Numbered from the stretch's first letter, positions 17,903 to 29,022 are shown. The stretch is 64,000 bases of DNA from Sphingomonas sp. Leaf9 (GCF_001421355.1 NZ_LMKC01000005.1:135001-199000); one strand, 5' to 3'. Notes: generated by a model from the letters alone, not told the origin. A program made the numbers and translations.

Positions 17903-17931
17903 ACCAGACCGGGCAGGCGCGGGCTAATCCC

Positions 17932-19512
17932 ATGAAGCTGGCGAAATCGCTGGGATCGGTTGGCGGGCTGACGCTCGCCAGCCGGGTGCTGGCGCTGGGA
18001 CGCGATTCGCTGCAGGCGACGTTCGTCGGCGCAGGCTTTGCGTCCGACGCGTTCCTCGTCGCGTTCCGCCTGCCCAACATGTTCCGCGCGCTGTTCGCCG
18101 AAGGGGCGTTCAACGCCGCTTTCGTGCCGCTGTTCAACAAGAAGGTGGCGGAGGGCGATGCGGCCGCCGAGGGCGAGGGGCTTGGCGTCGCCATCGCCTT
18201 TGCCCGCGACGTTCTGTCGGTGCTGCTGCCGGTGCTGATCGCAGCGACCGTCGTGATGCTGATCGCGGCGTGGCCGCTGACTTGGGCTTTGTCGGGCGGG
18301 TTCAACGATCCGACGCCCGACCAGTTCGCGTTCGCGGTCATGCTGTCGCGGATCACCATCCCCTATCTGCTGCTGATCTCGATCGTTTCGCTCCTCGGCG
18401 CGATCCTCAATTCGCTCGACAAGTTCTGGGTAAATGCCGCCGCGCCGATCCTGCTGAACATCGCGATGGTTGCCGGCCTCCTGTTTTTCCACGGGCCGGA
18501 CCCGTATGCGACCGCCCGTGTGCAGGCATGGGCGGTGACGGTGGGCGGCGCGCTCCAGCTTGGCTGGCTGATGCTGGCCTGCCGCCGCGCCGGCGTCTCG
18601 CTGAAACCCCGCCGCCCGCGCATGACCGATGATGTCCGCGCGATGCTGAAGCTGATCGTGCCCGCCGCCGCGGGTGCGGGGGCGATGCAGTTCAATCTGG
18701 TCATCTCGACCGCGCTGTCGGGCAAGCTGCTCGATGCCGGATCGATCTCGTACATCTATTATGCCGACCGCCTGAACCAGCTGCCGCTGGGACTGATCGG
18801 CATCGGGCTGGGCACCATCCTGCTCCCCACCATCTCGCGCCAGCTCAGCCGCAAGGACGATGCCGGCGCCATGGATACGCAAAATCGGGGTATCGAACTG
18901 GCGCTGCTGCTGACGCTGCCGGCGACCATCGCGTTCCTGACTGTCGCCGAACCGATCATCCGCGCGCTGTTCCAGCATGGCGCGTTCGGCGCGGAGGACA
19001 CGATCCGCTGTGCCCAGTCGCTCGCCGCCTTCTCGCTCGGGCTGCCGGCCTATGTCCTCATCAAGGTGCTAACGCCGGGCTTCTATGCACGACAGGACAC
19101 GCGGACACCGGTGCGGTTCGCGCTGTGGTCGATCGGGGTCAACATCGTCCTCAACCTCGCGCTGATCCCGACCGTTGCGCATATCGGCCCGCCGCTGGCG
19201 ACCGCCGTCGCGGCATGGGTCAATGTCGCGATGCTGTATGTCACGCTCAAGCGGCGCGGGCATTTCGCACTCGACCGGCAGCTGACCCACCGCCTGCCGC
19301 GCTTCGCCATTGCCGCGCTGCTGATGGGCGCCGCGCTATTCTTTGCCGATGGTCTGGTCGCGCCATGGACGACGGGGGCGGTCGTGACCCGCATCCTCGG
19401 CATGGTCGCCCTCGTCGGCGCGGGCGCCATCGTCTATGGCCTCGCCTGCCTTGCCACCGGAGCATTCCGGCTGGCCGATCTTCGCGCGCTGCTCCGGCGG
19501 CGTGCCGCGTAA
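17932..19512 (+). CDS. murJ: Lipid II flippase MurJ
   Basis: 526 residues with about 14 membrane helices, full length. It moves lipid II across the inner membrane for peptidoglycan synthesis. The N-terminus KSLGSVGGLTLASRVLALGRDSL and the following AGFASDAFLVAFRLPNMFRALFAEGAFNAAFVPLF are diagnostic MurJ/MviN blocks, with the conserved Arg residues and the RLPN motif. It lies between secB and trpS, which it precedes by 16 bases, so murJ-trpS are probably cotranscribed. Confidence 0.96.
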   Translation: MKLAKSLGSVGGLTLASRVLALGRDSLQATFVGAGFASDAFLVAFRLPNMFRALFAEGAFNAAFVPLFNKKVAEGDAAAEGEGLGVAIAFARDVLSVLLPVLIAATVVMLIAAWPLTWALSGGFNDPTPDQFAFAVMLSRITIPYLLLISIVSLLGAILNSLDKFWVNAAAPILLNIAMVAGLLFFHGPDPYATARVQAWAVTVGGALQLGWLMLACRRAGVSLKPRRPRMTDDVRAMLKLIVPAAAGAGAMQFNLVISTALSGKLLDAGSISYIYYADRLNQLPLGLIGIGLGTILLPTISRQLSRKDDAGAMDTQNRGIELALLLTLPATIAFLTVAEPIIRALFQHGAFGAEDTIRCAQSLAAFSLGLPAYVLIKVLTPGFYARQDTRTPVRFALWSIGVNIVLNLALIPTVAHIGPPLATAVAAWVNVAMLYVTLKRRGHFALDRQLTHRLPRFAIAALLMGAALFFADGLVAPWTTGAVVTRILGMVALVGAGAIVYGLACLATGAFRLADLRALLRRRAA

Positions 19513-19528
19513 CCTGTAGGAAACTCCC

Positions 19529-20533
19529 ATGCGTGTCGTCTCCGGCATCCAGACCACCGGCAATCTCCACCTCGGCAATTATCTGGGCGCGATCCGCAAC
19601 TGGGTGCGGTTGCAGGACCGGATGGGCGCGGACGATGTGTGCCTGTTCTTCCTCGCCGACCTCCACGCGCTGACCGTGACGCAGGACCCGAAGGAACTGG
19701 CGTCGAACACGATCGAGATGGCGGCGACCCTGCTGGCCGCCGGCATCGATCCCGATCGCTCGATCCTGTTCAACCAGGCGCGGGTGCCCGCGCATAGCGA
19801 GCTGGCGTGGATATTGGGCGGCACGGCGCGGGTCGGCTGGCTGAACCGCATGACCCAGTGGAAGGACAAGGCCGGCAAGAACCGTGAAGGGGCCAGCGTC
19901 GGGCTGTTCACCTATCCAGTGCTGCAGGCTGCCGACATCCTGGCGTACCAGGCGACGCATGTGCCGGTCGGCGAGGATCAGAAGCAGCATCTGGAGCTGG
20001 CGCGCGATATCGCCACCAAGTTCAACCTCGATTTCGGGGTCGAGCTGTTCCCGCTGCCCGAACCGATGATCCCCGAGGATACGCCGCGCATCATGAGCTT
20101 GCGCGACGGCACCGCGAAAATGTCCAAATCCGATCCGTCGGACATGAGCCGCATCAACCTGATCGATTCCGACGAGCTGATCGCGACCAAGTTCCGCAAG
20201 GCGAAGACCGACCCCGAACCCCTCCCCTCCGAGGTAGCTGGCCTCGCCGAACGGCCCGAGGCGCGTAACCTCGTCACCATCTATGCCGCGCTGTCGGGCG
20301 GAACGTCGCAGGACGTGCTGGCGCAGTTCGGCGGACAGGGGTTCGGCGCATTCAAGCCGGCGCTGGCCGATCTGGCGGTGGCGAAGCTCGGGCCGATCCG
20401 CGACCGGCTGGTGGCGCTGCTGGATGACCGGGCGGCGGTCGGCGCGACCCTGGCCAAGGGCGCGGCGAAGGCCGAGGCGCTGGCGCGCCCGACCCTGCGC
20501 GCTGCGCAGGAGGCGTTGGGACTTCAAGTCTGA
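19529..20533 (+). CDS. trpS: Tryptophanyl-tRNA synthetase
   Basis: 334 residues, class I aminoacyl-tRNA synthetase. It charges tRNA-Trp in the cytoplasm. The start RVVSGIQTTGNLHLGNYLGA contains the HIGH-type signature GNLHLGN (about 14 to 20); LFFLADLHALT follows; the KMSKS motif is present as KMSKSDPSD (about 196 to 204). The length matches bacterial TrpS. GGAAAC precedes the ATG with suitable spacing. Confidence 0.97.
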   Translation: MRVVSGIQTTGNLHLGNYLGAIRNWVRLQDRMGADDVCLFFLADLHALTVTQDPKELASNTIEMAATLLAAGIDPDRSILFNQARVPAHSELAWILGGTARVGWLNRMTQWKDKAGKNREGASVGLFTYPVLQAADILAYQATHVPVGEDQKQHLELARDIATKFNLDFGVELFPLPEPMIPEDTPRIMSLRDGTAKMSKSDPSDMSRINLIDSDELIATKFRKAKTDPEPLPSEVAGLAERPEARNLVTIYAALSGGTSQDVLAQFGGQGFGAFKPALADLAVAKLGPIRDRLVALLDDRAAVGATLAKGAAKAEALARPTLRAAQEALGLQV

Positions 20534-22270
<1,737 letters not shown>

Positions 22271-22325
22271 GACGGATATCGGCGGGGTGAGGGAGATCCT
22301 ACCCCCCCCCCGCCCAATCCGTTCG

Positions 22326-22419
22326 GTTCGAGCAGCTGCGAGCTTGTCGAGAAGCGTCCGTCGAGAACGCCCCCTTTGGGGCAACCCCTTCTCGACTACG
22401 GTTCTCGACAGGCTCGAAC
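22326..22419. repeat. Nested palindromic intergenic repeat between pgm and dnaA
   Basis: The convergent gap 22271-22461 holds an outer inverted pair (GTTCGAGC...TGTCGAGAA at 22326-22353 against TTCTCGACAGGCTCGAAC at 22402-22419), an inner pair TCGAGAA / TTCTCGA, and a small CCCC-TTT-GGGG hairpin at the centre. It resembles the many small palindromic elements of sphingomonad genomes and may stop transcription from both sides. No gene is seen. Confidence 0.6.
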
Positions 22420-22461
22420 CTGCGCTCGAAGCCAACGGGATAGTGTAAGTAGGAAGTACGC

Positions 22462-23886
22462 TCAGCCTTCGAGCGAGCGCATCAACGTGCGCACCGCGCT
22501 GTCGATCTCGCGATCGACCCCGCGCAATTCCTCGATCCGGCGCACGGCGTGGATCACGGTCGAATGGTCGCGATTGCCGAACTTGCGGCCGATTTCGGGC
22601 AGCGAGCGGGTCGTCAGCCGCTTGGCAAGGTACATCGCCACCTGCCGCGGCCGCGCGATCACCTGTGCCCGGCGTGCCGAGATCAGGTCGAGCTGCTTCA
22701 CCTCGAAATGCGCCGATACCGCGCGCTGGATATCGTCGATCGTGACGCGCTTCGCCGGCCCCGCCAGCATCTCACCCAGCGTCGCGTGCGCGAACGCCAT
22801 GTCGATCGTCTCACCGGTGAGCGAGGCATAGGCGACGAGGCGGTTGAGCGCCCCTTCCAGCTCACGCACGCTGCCGCGAATCCGCCCGGCGAGCAGGTCG
22901 ATCACGTCCTCGGGCACCGGCGTGCCGGGAACCTCGGCCAACTTGGCGGCAAGGATTTCGTGGCGCAGCTCCGTCTCGGGCGTCTTGATATCGGCGACCA
23001 GGCCACCGCCCAGCCGCGACAGCAGCCGCGGATCGATCCCGTCGAGCAGCGCCGGCGAACGATCGCAGGCGATCACCACCCGCTTGCCCGCGTCCATGAA
23101 CGCGTTGATCGTGTGGAGGCATTCCTCCTGCGTCGCGTCCTTGCCGGCGACGAACTGCAGGTCGTCGATCATCAGCAGGTCGACGCCACGCAGCTTCGCC
23201 TTGAAGCTGTGGGTGTCGCGGGCGCGCATCGCCGCGACGAATTCGAACATGAACCGCTCGGCCGGCAGATAGACTGCGCTCGCCGCCGGATCGGCCTCGA
23301 GGAACGCATGGCCGATGGCGTGCATCAGGTGCGTCTTGCCCAGCCCCGTGGCGCTGTGGAGGAACAGCGGGCTGAAGCGCGGCACACCCGGTTCGGCCAG
23401 CGCCTTGGCCGCGTTGAACGCAACACGATTCGACGGGGCGACCACGAACCGGTCGAAGCGATAGCGCGGGTCGAACGCAGGGCGCTCGGCCGGCGCGCGC
23501 TGCGACACGGCGGGCAGCGGCGCGGGCGCAGCGGCCGCCATCAGCGGCAGCGGTGCATCGGCCGGGGCCGAGTCGAACAACGGCGCGGGAGGAACGATTC
23601 GCGTGGGCAAGGCAGTGGCGGTTTCGACGACGACGTCCCGGACCTGGGGCAGATGGGCGCGGAATTCATGCGCCAGCCGCTCGGCATAATGGTTGCGGAC
23701 CCAATCGGTCATGAACGCCGATGGCAGCGTCAGGCGCACCACGCCGTCGCCATCGGGCGCGACCAGCTCCATCGGCTTCAGCCAGCGGTCGAACAGGCGC
23801 TGTCCGGCGGACACGCGCAGGTTCTGGCGCACGCGGGCCCATGCCGCCGCAACCTCCACCTGTTCATGATCCACCGGTATCGTCAC
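22462..23886 (-). CDS. dnaA: Chromosomal replication initiator protein DnaA
   Basis: 474 residues from the GTG at 23886 (VTIPVDHEQVEVAAAWARV); an ATG ten codons upstream is an alternative but has its purine-rich stretch too close. DnaA opens oriC and loads DnaB. Domain I is about 1 to 90 (RLFDRWLKPMELV), domain II a Pro/Ala-rich linker, domain III the AAA+ core with Walker A SATGLGKTHL, Walker B LLMIDDLQF and the sensor region VVIACDRSP; domain IV is the helix-turn-helix ending in RDHSTVIHAVRRIEEL, the DnaA-box-binding signature (DHSTV). No dnaN or recF follows; dnaA stands alone near rpsT, as in Caulobacter. Confidence 0.97.
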   Translation of the reverse strand: MTIPVDHEQVEVAAAWARVRQNLRVSAGQRLFDRWLKPMELVAPDGDGVVRLTLPSAFMTDWVRNHYAERLAHEFRAHLPQVRDVVVETATALPTRIVPPAPLFDSAPADAPLPLMAAAAPAPLPAVSQRAPAERPAFDPRYRFDRFVVAPSNRVAFNAAKALAEPGVPRFSPLFLHSATGLGKTHLMHAIGHAFLEADPAASAVYLPAERFMFEFVAAMRARDTHSFKAKLRGVDLLMIDDLQFVAGKDATQEECLHTINAFMDAGKRVVIACDRSPALLDGIDPRLLSRLGGGLVADIKTPETELRHEILAAKLAEVPGTPVPEDVIDLLAGRIRGSVRELEGALNRLVAYASLTGETIDMAFAHATLGEMLAGPAKRVTIDDIQRAVSAHFEVKQLDLISARRAQVIARPRQVAMYLAKRLTTRSLPEIGRKFGNRDHSTVIHAVRRIEELRGVDREIDSAVRTLMRSLEG

Positions 23887-23989
23887 TGGCAAAAACTCTC
23901 CCGCGCCGGGAAGCATGCTTCCCGACCGCCCTTGGTCCGTCGTCTAAAAATCCCCCCTCGACCGCGCCGAGGCATCGGTCGCACGCAAA

Positions 23990-24218
23990 GATTCGCGCGG
24001 GCCCCGGATCGCCACAAGGGCGTCGGGGAGTGCTGTTTAGGAACCGGAACGCGCTTCGATCAAGTCATCAAACCGAAATAAAGACGGTTGACACGCCCCC
24101 AGCCGCAGAAATGCGTCGATTTTCTTTTTTCACGTTTTTAATCAATATCTTAAGGTGAATCAGCCGAGCTGAATCGCGGGAATCCACGGATTTCCGCCAT
24201 TTCCCGACAGCGTGATTC
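23990..24218. promoter_or_regulatory. GANTC-rich, AT-rich region upstream of dnaA
   Basis: The 472-base gap 23887-24358 has no gene. GANTC sites (CcrM methylation targets) lie at 23990, 24157, 24171, 24180 and 24214, four of them inside 62 bases. Next to them is a notably AT-rich run (24117-24160) containing TTAA-N8-TTAA at 24138-24153, one base off the CtrA spacing of seven. It probably contains the dnaA promoter and methylation-linked control; an origin role is possible but no good cluster of DnaA boxes was found. Confidence 0.5.
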
Positions 24219-24297
24219 GACGCGCGCGGGCGGAACCAAATTTCCGGGTGCTCCGACCCGGCCGGCACCCGCCCTGAACGGCAGCGGACACACGCAG

Positions 24298-24328
24298 AAA
24301 ACCCCGCCGGCAGGGTCGCCGACGGGGT
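24298..24328 (-). terminator. Rho-independent terminator of rpsT
   Basis: Read on the minus strand: CCCCGTCGGC, a short loop GACCCT, GCCGGCGGGG, then TTTT; the stem is nearly perfect with one mismatch. It lies about 30 to 60 bases after the rpsT stop codon. Confidence 0.85.
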
Positions 24329-24358
24329 GTCATGCTTGCCGCCAATGGCGTCAGCGGA

Positions 24359-24622
24359 TCAGGCGATCGCGCCGACTGCCTTGGTTAGGCGTGCGAACTT
24401 GCGGCTCGCGGTGTTCTTGTGCAGCACGCCCTTGGCGACGCCACGGGCCAGTTCCGGCTGCACATTCGACAGCGCGGTGGTGGCCGCTTCGCGGTCGCCG
24501 GCGACGATCGCTGCTTCGACCTTCTTTACGAAGGTACGGATGCGGCCAACGCGCGCACCATTGATTTCCGCACGACGCGCATTGCGCCGGATACGCTTCT
24601 TCGCCTGTGGCGTATTCGCCAT
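24359..24622 (-). CDS. rpsT: 30S ribosomal protein S20
   Basis: 87 residues, the normal S20 length. It starts [17 protein letters not shown], the family N-terminus, and has the long helical middle and [20 protein letters not shown] near the end, which is the conserved 16S-rRNA-binding helix. It has its own terminator downstream and a 93-base leader to mutM upstream, so it is probably a single-gene unit in the conserved rpsT-dnaA neighbourhood. Confidence 0.98.
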   Translation of the reverse strand: MANTPQAKKRIRRNARRAEINGARVGRIRTFVKKVEAAIVAGDREAATTALSNVQPELARGVAKGVLHKNTASRKFARLTKAVGAIA

Positions 24623-24715
24623 GCCGTCCTCGACTCTCGCAAATGATTGGTGCCGATCGAGCAGATCCCGACCGGAGAAGGTGCGCCCCTTAAACGGTCA
24701 TCGCGCTCCGGTCAA

Positions 24716-25528
24716 CTATCGCTGGCAAGTTCGGCACCAGAAGGTGGAGCGTCCGCCATCCACCCGGCGCTCGACGACGCCGGCACACGGGCACGCCTCG
24801 CCCTCGCGGCCATATACCCGGAATTGCTTGGAAAAATAACCGAGCTCACCGTCCGGCCGGGCATAGTCGCGCAGGGTCGATCCGCCCGCCTCGATCGCCG
24901 ACAGCAGCACCGCGCGAGTCGCATCGACCAGTGCGGCGAGTCGTTCTGGCGCGATCTGCCCGGCCGGGCGGGTCGGGGCGATTCGCGCGACGTTCAGCGC
25001 CTCGCAGACATAGATATTGCCCAAGCCAGCGACGATCCGCTGGTCGAGCAGCAGCAGCTTCACCGGCGCGATGCGTCCGGCAAAGCGGCGCTCGAGATGC
25101 TCGGCCGTGAAATCGGGACCGAGCGGCTCCGGCCCCAGCGCCACGAACGGCGGCCATGCGGCGACCTCCGCGGTCGGTAGCAGGTCGACCGATCCGAAAC
25201 GGCGCGGATCGTTCAGCACCACCTGCCGCCCCGCCGCCGTTTCCAGCACGAGGTGGTCGTGGGCCAAAGGTTCGGCGGGGTCGACCCGCCAGCGCCCCGA
25301 CATGCCGAGGTGAAAGATGAAGCTGTCGCCGCGATCGGTATCGATCAGCCCGTATTTGGCGCGGCGCGACAGGCCGGTGACCGTCGCCCCGGTCAGCCGC
25401 TGGCCCAGGTCGACCGGCATCGCCCGGCGCAGGTCGGGACGATTGGCAATGACTCGGGTCAGCCGCTGGCCCTGCAGGACGGGCGCCAGACCGCGAACGG
25501 TGGTTTCGACTTCGGGCAGTTCGGGCAT
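24716..25528 (-). CDS. mutM: Formamidopyrimidine-DNA glycosylase
   Basis: 270 residues. It removes 8-oxoguanine and formamidopyrimidines. The mature N-terminus MPELPEVETTVRGL (Pro2 the nucleophile, Glu3) fixes the start at 25528. Further signatures: the H2TH region LLLLDQRIVAGLGNIYVCEAL (about 165 to 185), and the C-terminal zinc finger with CPC at the start and FWCRTCQR at the end. All catalytic residues seen are intact. Divergent from ubiE with 92 bases between. Confidence 0.97.
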   Translation of the reverse strand: MPELPEVETTVRGLAPVLQGQRLTRVIANRPDLRRAMPVDLGQRLTGATVTGLSRRAKYGLIDTDRGDSFIFHLGMSGRWRVDPAEPLAHDHLVLETAAGRQVVLNDPRRFGSVDLLPTAEVAAWPPFVALGPEPLGPDFTAEHLERRFAGRIAPVKLLLLDQRIVAGLGNIYVCEALNVARIAPTRPAGQIAPERLAALVDATRAVLLSAIEAGGSTLRDYARPDGELGYFSKQFRVYGREGEACPCAGVVERRVDGGRSTFWCRTCQR

Positions 25529-25620
25529 GGGGTCCAATCGATGGGGACCGGTACGTCCCTGACTGTAAAGAAAGCTAGGTTCGGTTTGCCCCCGCCACAA
25601 GGCGCGGCTAGGGCAGACAC

Positions 25621-26352
25621 ATGAACGACACGGTATCCTTCGGTTACGAAGACGTAGCCCCCGATGAAAAGACGCGGCGCGTCGGTGATGTGTTTGCCAG
25701 CGTGGCGGCGCGCTACGACCTGATGAACGACGCCATGTCGGGGGGCATGCACCGGTTGTGGAAGGACCGGTTCGTCGCGCGGGTAAAGCCGGGCAAGGGC
25801 GAATCGATCCTCGACATGGCGGGCGGCACCGGCGACATCGCGTTCCGCATGGCCAAGCACGGCGCGAACATCACCGTCGCCGACATCAACCCGGCAATGC
25901 TGGGCGTCGGCATGGAACGCGCCAAAAAGCGCAAGATCGACGGCCTGCTCTGGTCCGAGCAGAATGCCGAGACGCTGGATTTCGCCGATCGCAGCTTCGA
26001 TGCGTACACGATCGCGTTCGGCATTCGTAACGTGACCGATATCCCGAAGGCGCTGCGCGAGGCGCACCGCGTACTGAAGCGCGGCGGGCGGTTCTTCTGC
26101 CTCGAATTCTCGACCGTGACGTGGCCGGGCTTCGCCGATGTCTACGATCAATATTCGCACAAGCTGGTGCCCAAGCTCGGCAAGCTGCTGGCGAATGACG
26201 AGGACAGCTATCGCTACCTCATCGAATCGATCCGCCGCTTCCCCGACATGCCGACGTTCGAGCGGATGATCGGCGATGCCGGCTTCATCCGCACGCGGGT
26301 CGAACCGATCATGGGCGGGCTGGTCGCGATCCATAGCGGGTGGAAGATTTGA
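25621..26352 (+). CDS. ubiE: Ubiquinone/menaquinone methyltransferase UbiE
   Basis: 243 residues, SAM-dependent C-methyltransferase of ubiquinone synthesis (2-polyprenyl-6-methoxybenzoquinol methylase). The N-terminus VSFGYEDVAPDEKTRRVGDV and motif I ILDMAGGTGDIAFRMAKHGA are diagnostic; the later YTIAFGIRNVTD and GGRFFCLEFSTV blocks also match. First gene of a long plus-strand run; ubiB follows after 52 bases containing a small palindrome. Confidence 0.97.
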   Translation: MNDTVSFGYEDVAPDEKTRRVGDVFASVAARYDLMNDAMSGGMHRLWKDRFVARVKPGKGESILDMAGGTGDIAFRMAKHGANITVADINPAMLGVGMERAKKRKIDGLLWSEQNAETLDFADRSFDAYTIAFGIRNVTDIPKALREAHRVLKRGGRFFCLEFSTVTWPGFADVYDQYSHKLVPKLGKLLANDEDSYRYLIESIRRFPDMPTFERMIGDAGFIRTRVEPIMGGLVAIHSGWKI

Positions 26353-26367
26353 TGCCGAAGGCATCGA

Positions 26368-26387
26368 ACCCCCGCGCAGGCGGGGGT
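26368..26387. repeat. Short palindrome between ubiE and ubiB
   Basis: ACCCCCGC-GCAG-GCGGGGGT, an 8-base-pair perfect hairpin. It belongs to the family of GC-rich palindromes with CCCCGC arms scattered in the intergenic spaces of this window (also 43283, 50174 and 57998). Confidence 0.55.
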
Positions 26388-26404
26388 CCAGGGCAAAAGG
26401 CCGC

Positions 26405-27937
26405 ATGACGTCCACCCTCACCCATGGCTGGCGCATCCTGAAATGGGGGCGCACGCTGGCGCGGCACGGCGCGCTGATCGATATCGAGCGCAACCCGCGC
26501 ACGCCCGCGCGCCTGCGCCGCGTGGTGCGGCTCGCCCGACTGGGCGCGCGCGTGCCGAAAACGCCGCGCTATGCCGAGGCGTTCGCCGCGCTCGGCCCCG
26601 CCGCGATCAAGCTGGGGCAGACGCTCGCCACCCGCCCCGATCTGGTCGGCGAAGCCGTCGCGCAGGACCTGCTGAGCCTGCAGGACGCGCTGCCGCCGCT
26701 GCCATGGGACGTGGTGCGGCCGGCGATCGAATCGGGCCTCGGCCAGCCGATCTCCGCGCTGTTCGCCTCGATCGAGGAAACGCCGGTCGGCGCGGCCTCG
26801 ATCGCGCAGGTCCACCGCGCGATAACCACCGATGGCCGGCAGGTCGCGGTAAAGGTGCTGCGCCCGGGGGTCGAGGCGCAGTTCTTCGACGCGATCGACA
26901 CCTATGAATGGGCCGCCGCCCGGCTGGAGACGATGGGCGGCGAGCTGAAGCGCCTGCGCCCGCGCCTCGTCATCGAAACGATGAAGCGCTGGACCGCGCG
27001 GGAACTCGACCTGCGCCGCGAAGCTGCCTCCGCGTCGGAACTGTCCGACAGCATGGAGGCCGAACCGGACTTCACCGTCCCCGATATCGACTGGCAGCGC
27101 ACGACATCGAAGGTGCTGACGACCCAGTGGATCGACGGCATCAAGCTGTCGAACCGCCCCGCGCTGGTTGCCGCTGGGCACGACCTGAATGCGATGGCGA
27201 CGCGCCTCGTCCGCGCGTTCCTGCGGCAGGCGATCGCCGACGGCTTCTTCCACGCCGACATGCATCAGGGCAATCTGTTCGCGCTGCCCGACGGCCGCAT
27301 CGCCGCGATCGATTTCGGCATCATGGGCCGGATCGACCGGCGCGCGCGGGTGTGGCTGGCGGAGATCCTCTACGGCCTCATCACCGGCGACTATAAACGC
27401 GTCGCGGAAATCCATTTCGAGGCGGGCTATGTGCCTGCGCACCACAATGTCGCCGAGTTCGCGACGGCATTGCGTGCGGTGGGCGAGCCGATGCGCGGGC
27501 TGGCGGTCAAGGACATGTCGGTCGGCATGATGCTCGATTCGCTGTTCAACATCACCCGCGATTTCGACATGCAGACCCAGCCGCATCTGCTGCTGCTGCA
27601 AAAGACGATGGTGATGGTCGAGGGGGTCGCCACCGCGCTCGATCCCGACATCAACCTGTGGGAAACGGCGGCGCCGTTCGTGCGCGGCTGGATTCGCGAC
27701 GAGCTGGGCCCCGAAGCGATGGTCGCCGACCGGATCATCACCGACCTGCGCACCTTTGCCCGGCTGCCCGACCTGCTGCGCAATATCGAGGCGCGCTATC
27801 CCGCGCCCGGTGGTGCCCCGCCCTCCCCGCCGCTGCCCGATATCGCGGTGGTCAAGGTCGGCGGCGGCTGGCGCTACGGGCTGGTCGCACTGGCCAGCGG
27901 GGCGGCGGGCGCAGCACTGGTGCAGCTGCTGGGATGA
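26405..27937 (+). CDS. ubiB: Ubiquinone biosynthesis atypical kinase/ATPase UbiB
   Basis: 510 residues. Membrane-associated ADCK/ABC1-like protein needed for ubiquinone synthesis. Start MTSTLTHGWRILKWGRTLAR at 26405. Family hallmarks: the KxGQ motif in AIKLGQTLATRPDLV, the Ala-rich loop region GAASIAQVHRA, the invariant Lys in VAVKVLRPGV, the catalytic loop ADMHQGNLF and the metal-binding DFGIMGRI. One or two hydrophobic segments are at the C-terminus (LVALASGAAGAALVQLLG). It overlaps the next gene by ATGA. Confidence 0.96.
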   Translation: MTSTLTHGWRILKWGRTLARHGALIDIERNPRTPARLRRVVRLARLGARVPKTPRYAEAFAALGPAAIKLGQTLATRPDLVGEAVAQDLLSLQDALPPLPWDVVRPAIESGLGQPISALFASIEETPVGAASIAQVHRAITTDGRQVAVKVLRPGVEAQFFDAIDTYEWAAARLETMGGELKRLRPRLVIETMKRWTARELDLRREAASASELSDSMEAEPDFTVPDIDWQRTTSKVLTTQWIDGIKLSNRPALVAAGHDLNAMATRLVRAFLRQAIADGFFHADMHQGNLFALPDGRIAAIDFGIMGRIDRRARVWLAEILYGLITGDYKRVAEIHFEAGYVPAHHNVAEFATALRAVGEPMRGLAVKDMSVGMMLDSLFNITRDFDMQTQPHLLLLQKTMVMVEGVATALDPDINLWETAAPFVRGWIRDELGPEAMVADRIITDLRTFARLPDLLRNIEARYPAPGGAPPSPPLPDIAVVKVGGGWRYGLVALASGAAGAALVQLLG

Positions 27938-29022
27938 TCCGGCCACGGCCGCCGCTGTGGCTGTCGTCGCCCAGCCGGTTCGCGGGATTGCGGCCGATAT
28001 CGGCGCTCGTCCTGCTGCTCCTTGGGGTCGCGCTGCTGCTGACCGCGTGGATGCGCCCGGTCGAGGATGCGGGCGCGCGCGGACAGGGCGACCTGGGCCT
28101 GTACGGCGCGGTGGTCGATGGGGTCCGGCGCGGCGAAGATTATTACGGCGTGGTCGCGACCGAATTTCGCGCGGCGGGCTATCCGCTGCGCCCGTTCACC
28201 GCCGTCCGCCTGCCGACGCTGAGCGTGGTGCAGGCGGCGCTGCCCGACAGCGTGTCGGTCGTGCTGCTGGTGCTGCTCGCCGCCGCCACCGGCTTTGCCT
28301 GGACCCGGCGGATCGGCGACTGGTTCGGTCGCGGGCCACCGCGCATCACCGCGCTGTTCCTGCTGGCGGGCGGCATGGTCGCCTTCGTCCAGCCGTCGCT
28401 GGTGCAGTTTCACGAATTGTGGGGCGGGCTGCTGGTCGCATGGTCGCTGGCCATCCGACGGGAGGGCCGTTGGATCGAGGCGGTGGCGCTGGCGCTGTGC
28501 GCCATGCTGATCCGCGAAACCGCCGCGCTCTACGCCATCGTCATGCTACTCGCGGCGCTGATCGATCGGCAGCGGCGCGAGGCGCTGGCATGGGGCGCGA
28601 TCCTGTTGCTGTTCGTTGCCATCCTGTCGCTCCATGCGCGCGCGATCGCGATGGTCGCCGGGCCGCTGGACGCAAGCGCCGGCGGCTGGGGCGGCTGGCA
28701 CGGCCCGGCGCTGTTCGCATCGGGCATGGCGCGATCGACCGCGCTCACCCTGCTGCCCTGGTGGTTGGGCGCGCCGCTGGCGATGGTCGCGCTGGTCGGC
28801 TGGGCGGCGGCACCGGGGTCACTGGGTGCGCGTACCGCCGCCGTCTTCGGCACGTTCGCGCTGCTGGTCGCACTGTTCGCACGCACCGACAGCTTCCATT
28901 GGGTACTGATCGCCGCCCCTGCCTATCTGGTCGGCATGGCCTTTTTGCCCGACACCCTGCGCGATCTGACGCGCACCTTGCTCGACAGGCGACGCGTTCG
29001 GGTGCAGAGGATCACCCGATGA
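27934..29022 (+). CDS. Polytopic membrane protein of unknown function
   Basis: 362 residues with about eight to nine hydrophobic helices and little else. A soluble-side segment after the first helix (DLGLYGAVVDGVRRGEDYYG, then FTAVRLPTLSVVQAALP) resembles the loop of DUF2029-like or mannosyltransferase-type membrane glycosyltransferases, but no catalytic motif is clear. It overlaps both neighbours by four bases (ubiB before, coaBC after), so translation is coupled. I do not recognise the product. Confidence 0.75.
   Translation: MIRPRPPLWLSSPSRFAGLRPISALVLLLLGVALLLTAWMRPVEDAGARGQGDLGLYGAVVDGVRRGEDYYGVVATEFRAAGYPLRPFTAVRLPTLSVVQAALPDSVSVVLLVLLAAATGFAWTRRIGDWFGRGPPRITALFLLAGGMVAFVQPSLVQFHELWGGLLVAWSLAIRREGRWIEAVALALCAMLIRETAALYAIVMLLAALIDRQRREALAWGAILLLFVAILSLHARAIAMVAGPLDASAGGWGGWHGPALFASGMARSTALTLLPWWLGAPLAMVALVGWAAAPGSLGARTAAVFGTFALLVALFARTDSFHWVLIAAPAYLVGMAFLPDTLRDLTRTLLDRRRVRVQRITR

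Noticed and set aside
24088..24116. TTGACA on the plus strand in the dnaA-rpsT gap
   Set aside because: No -10 element at suitable distance and no plus-strand gene follows.
24181..24192. Possible DnaA boxes in the dnaA upstream gap
   Set aside because: The best match (GAATCCACG) differs at three places from TTATCCACA or TGATCCACA, and no cluster was found; an origin cannot be claimed from it.
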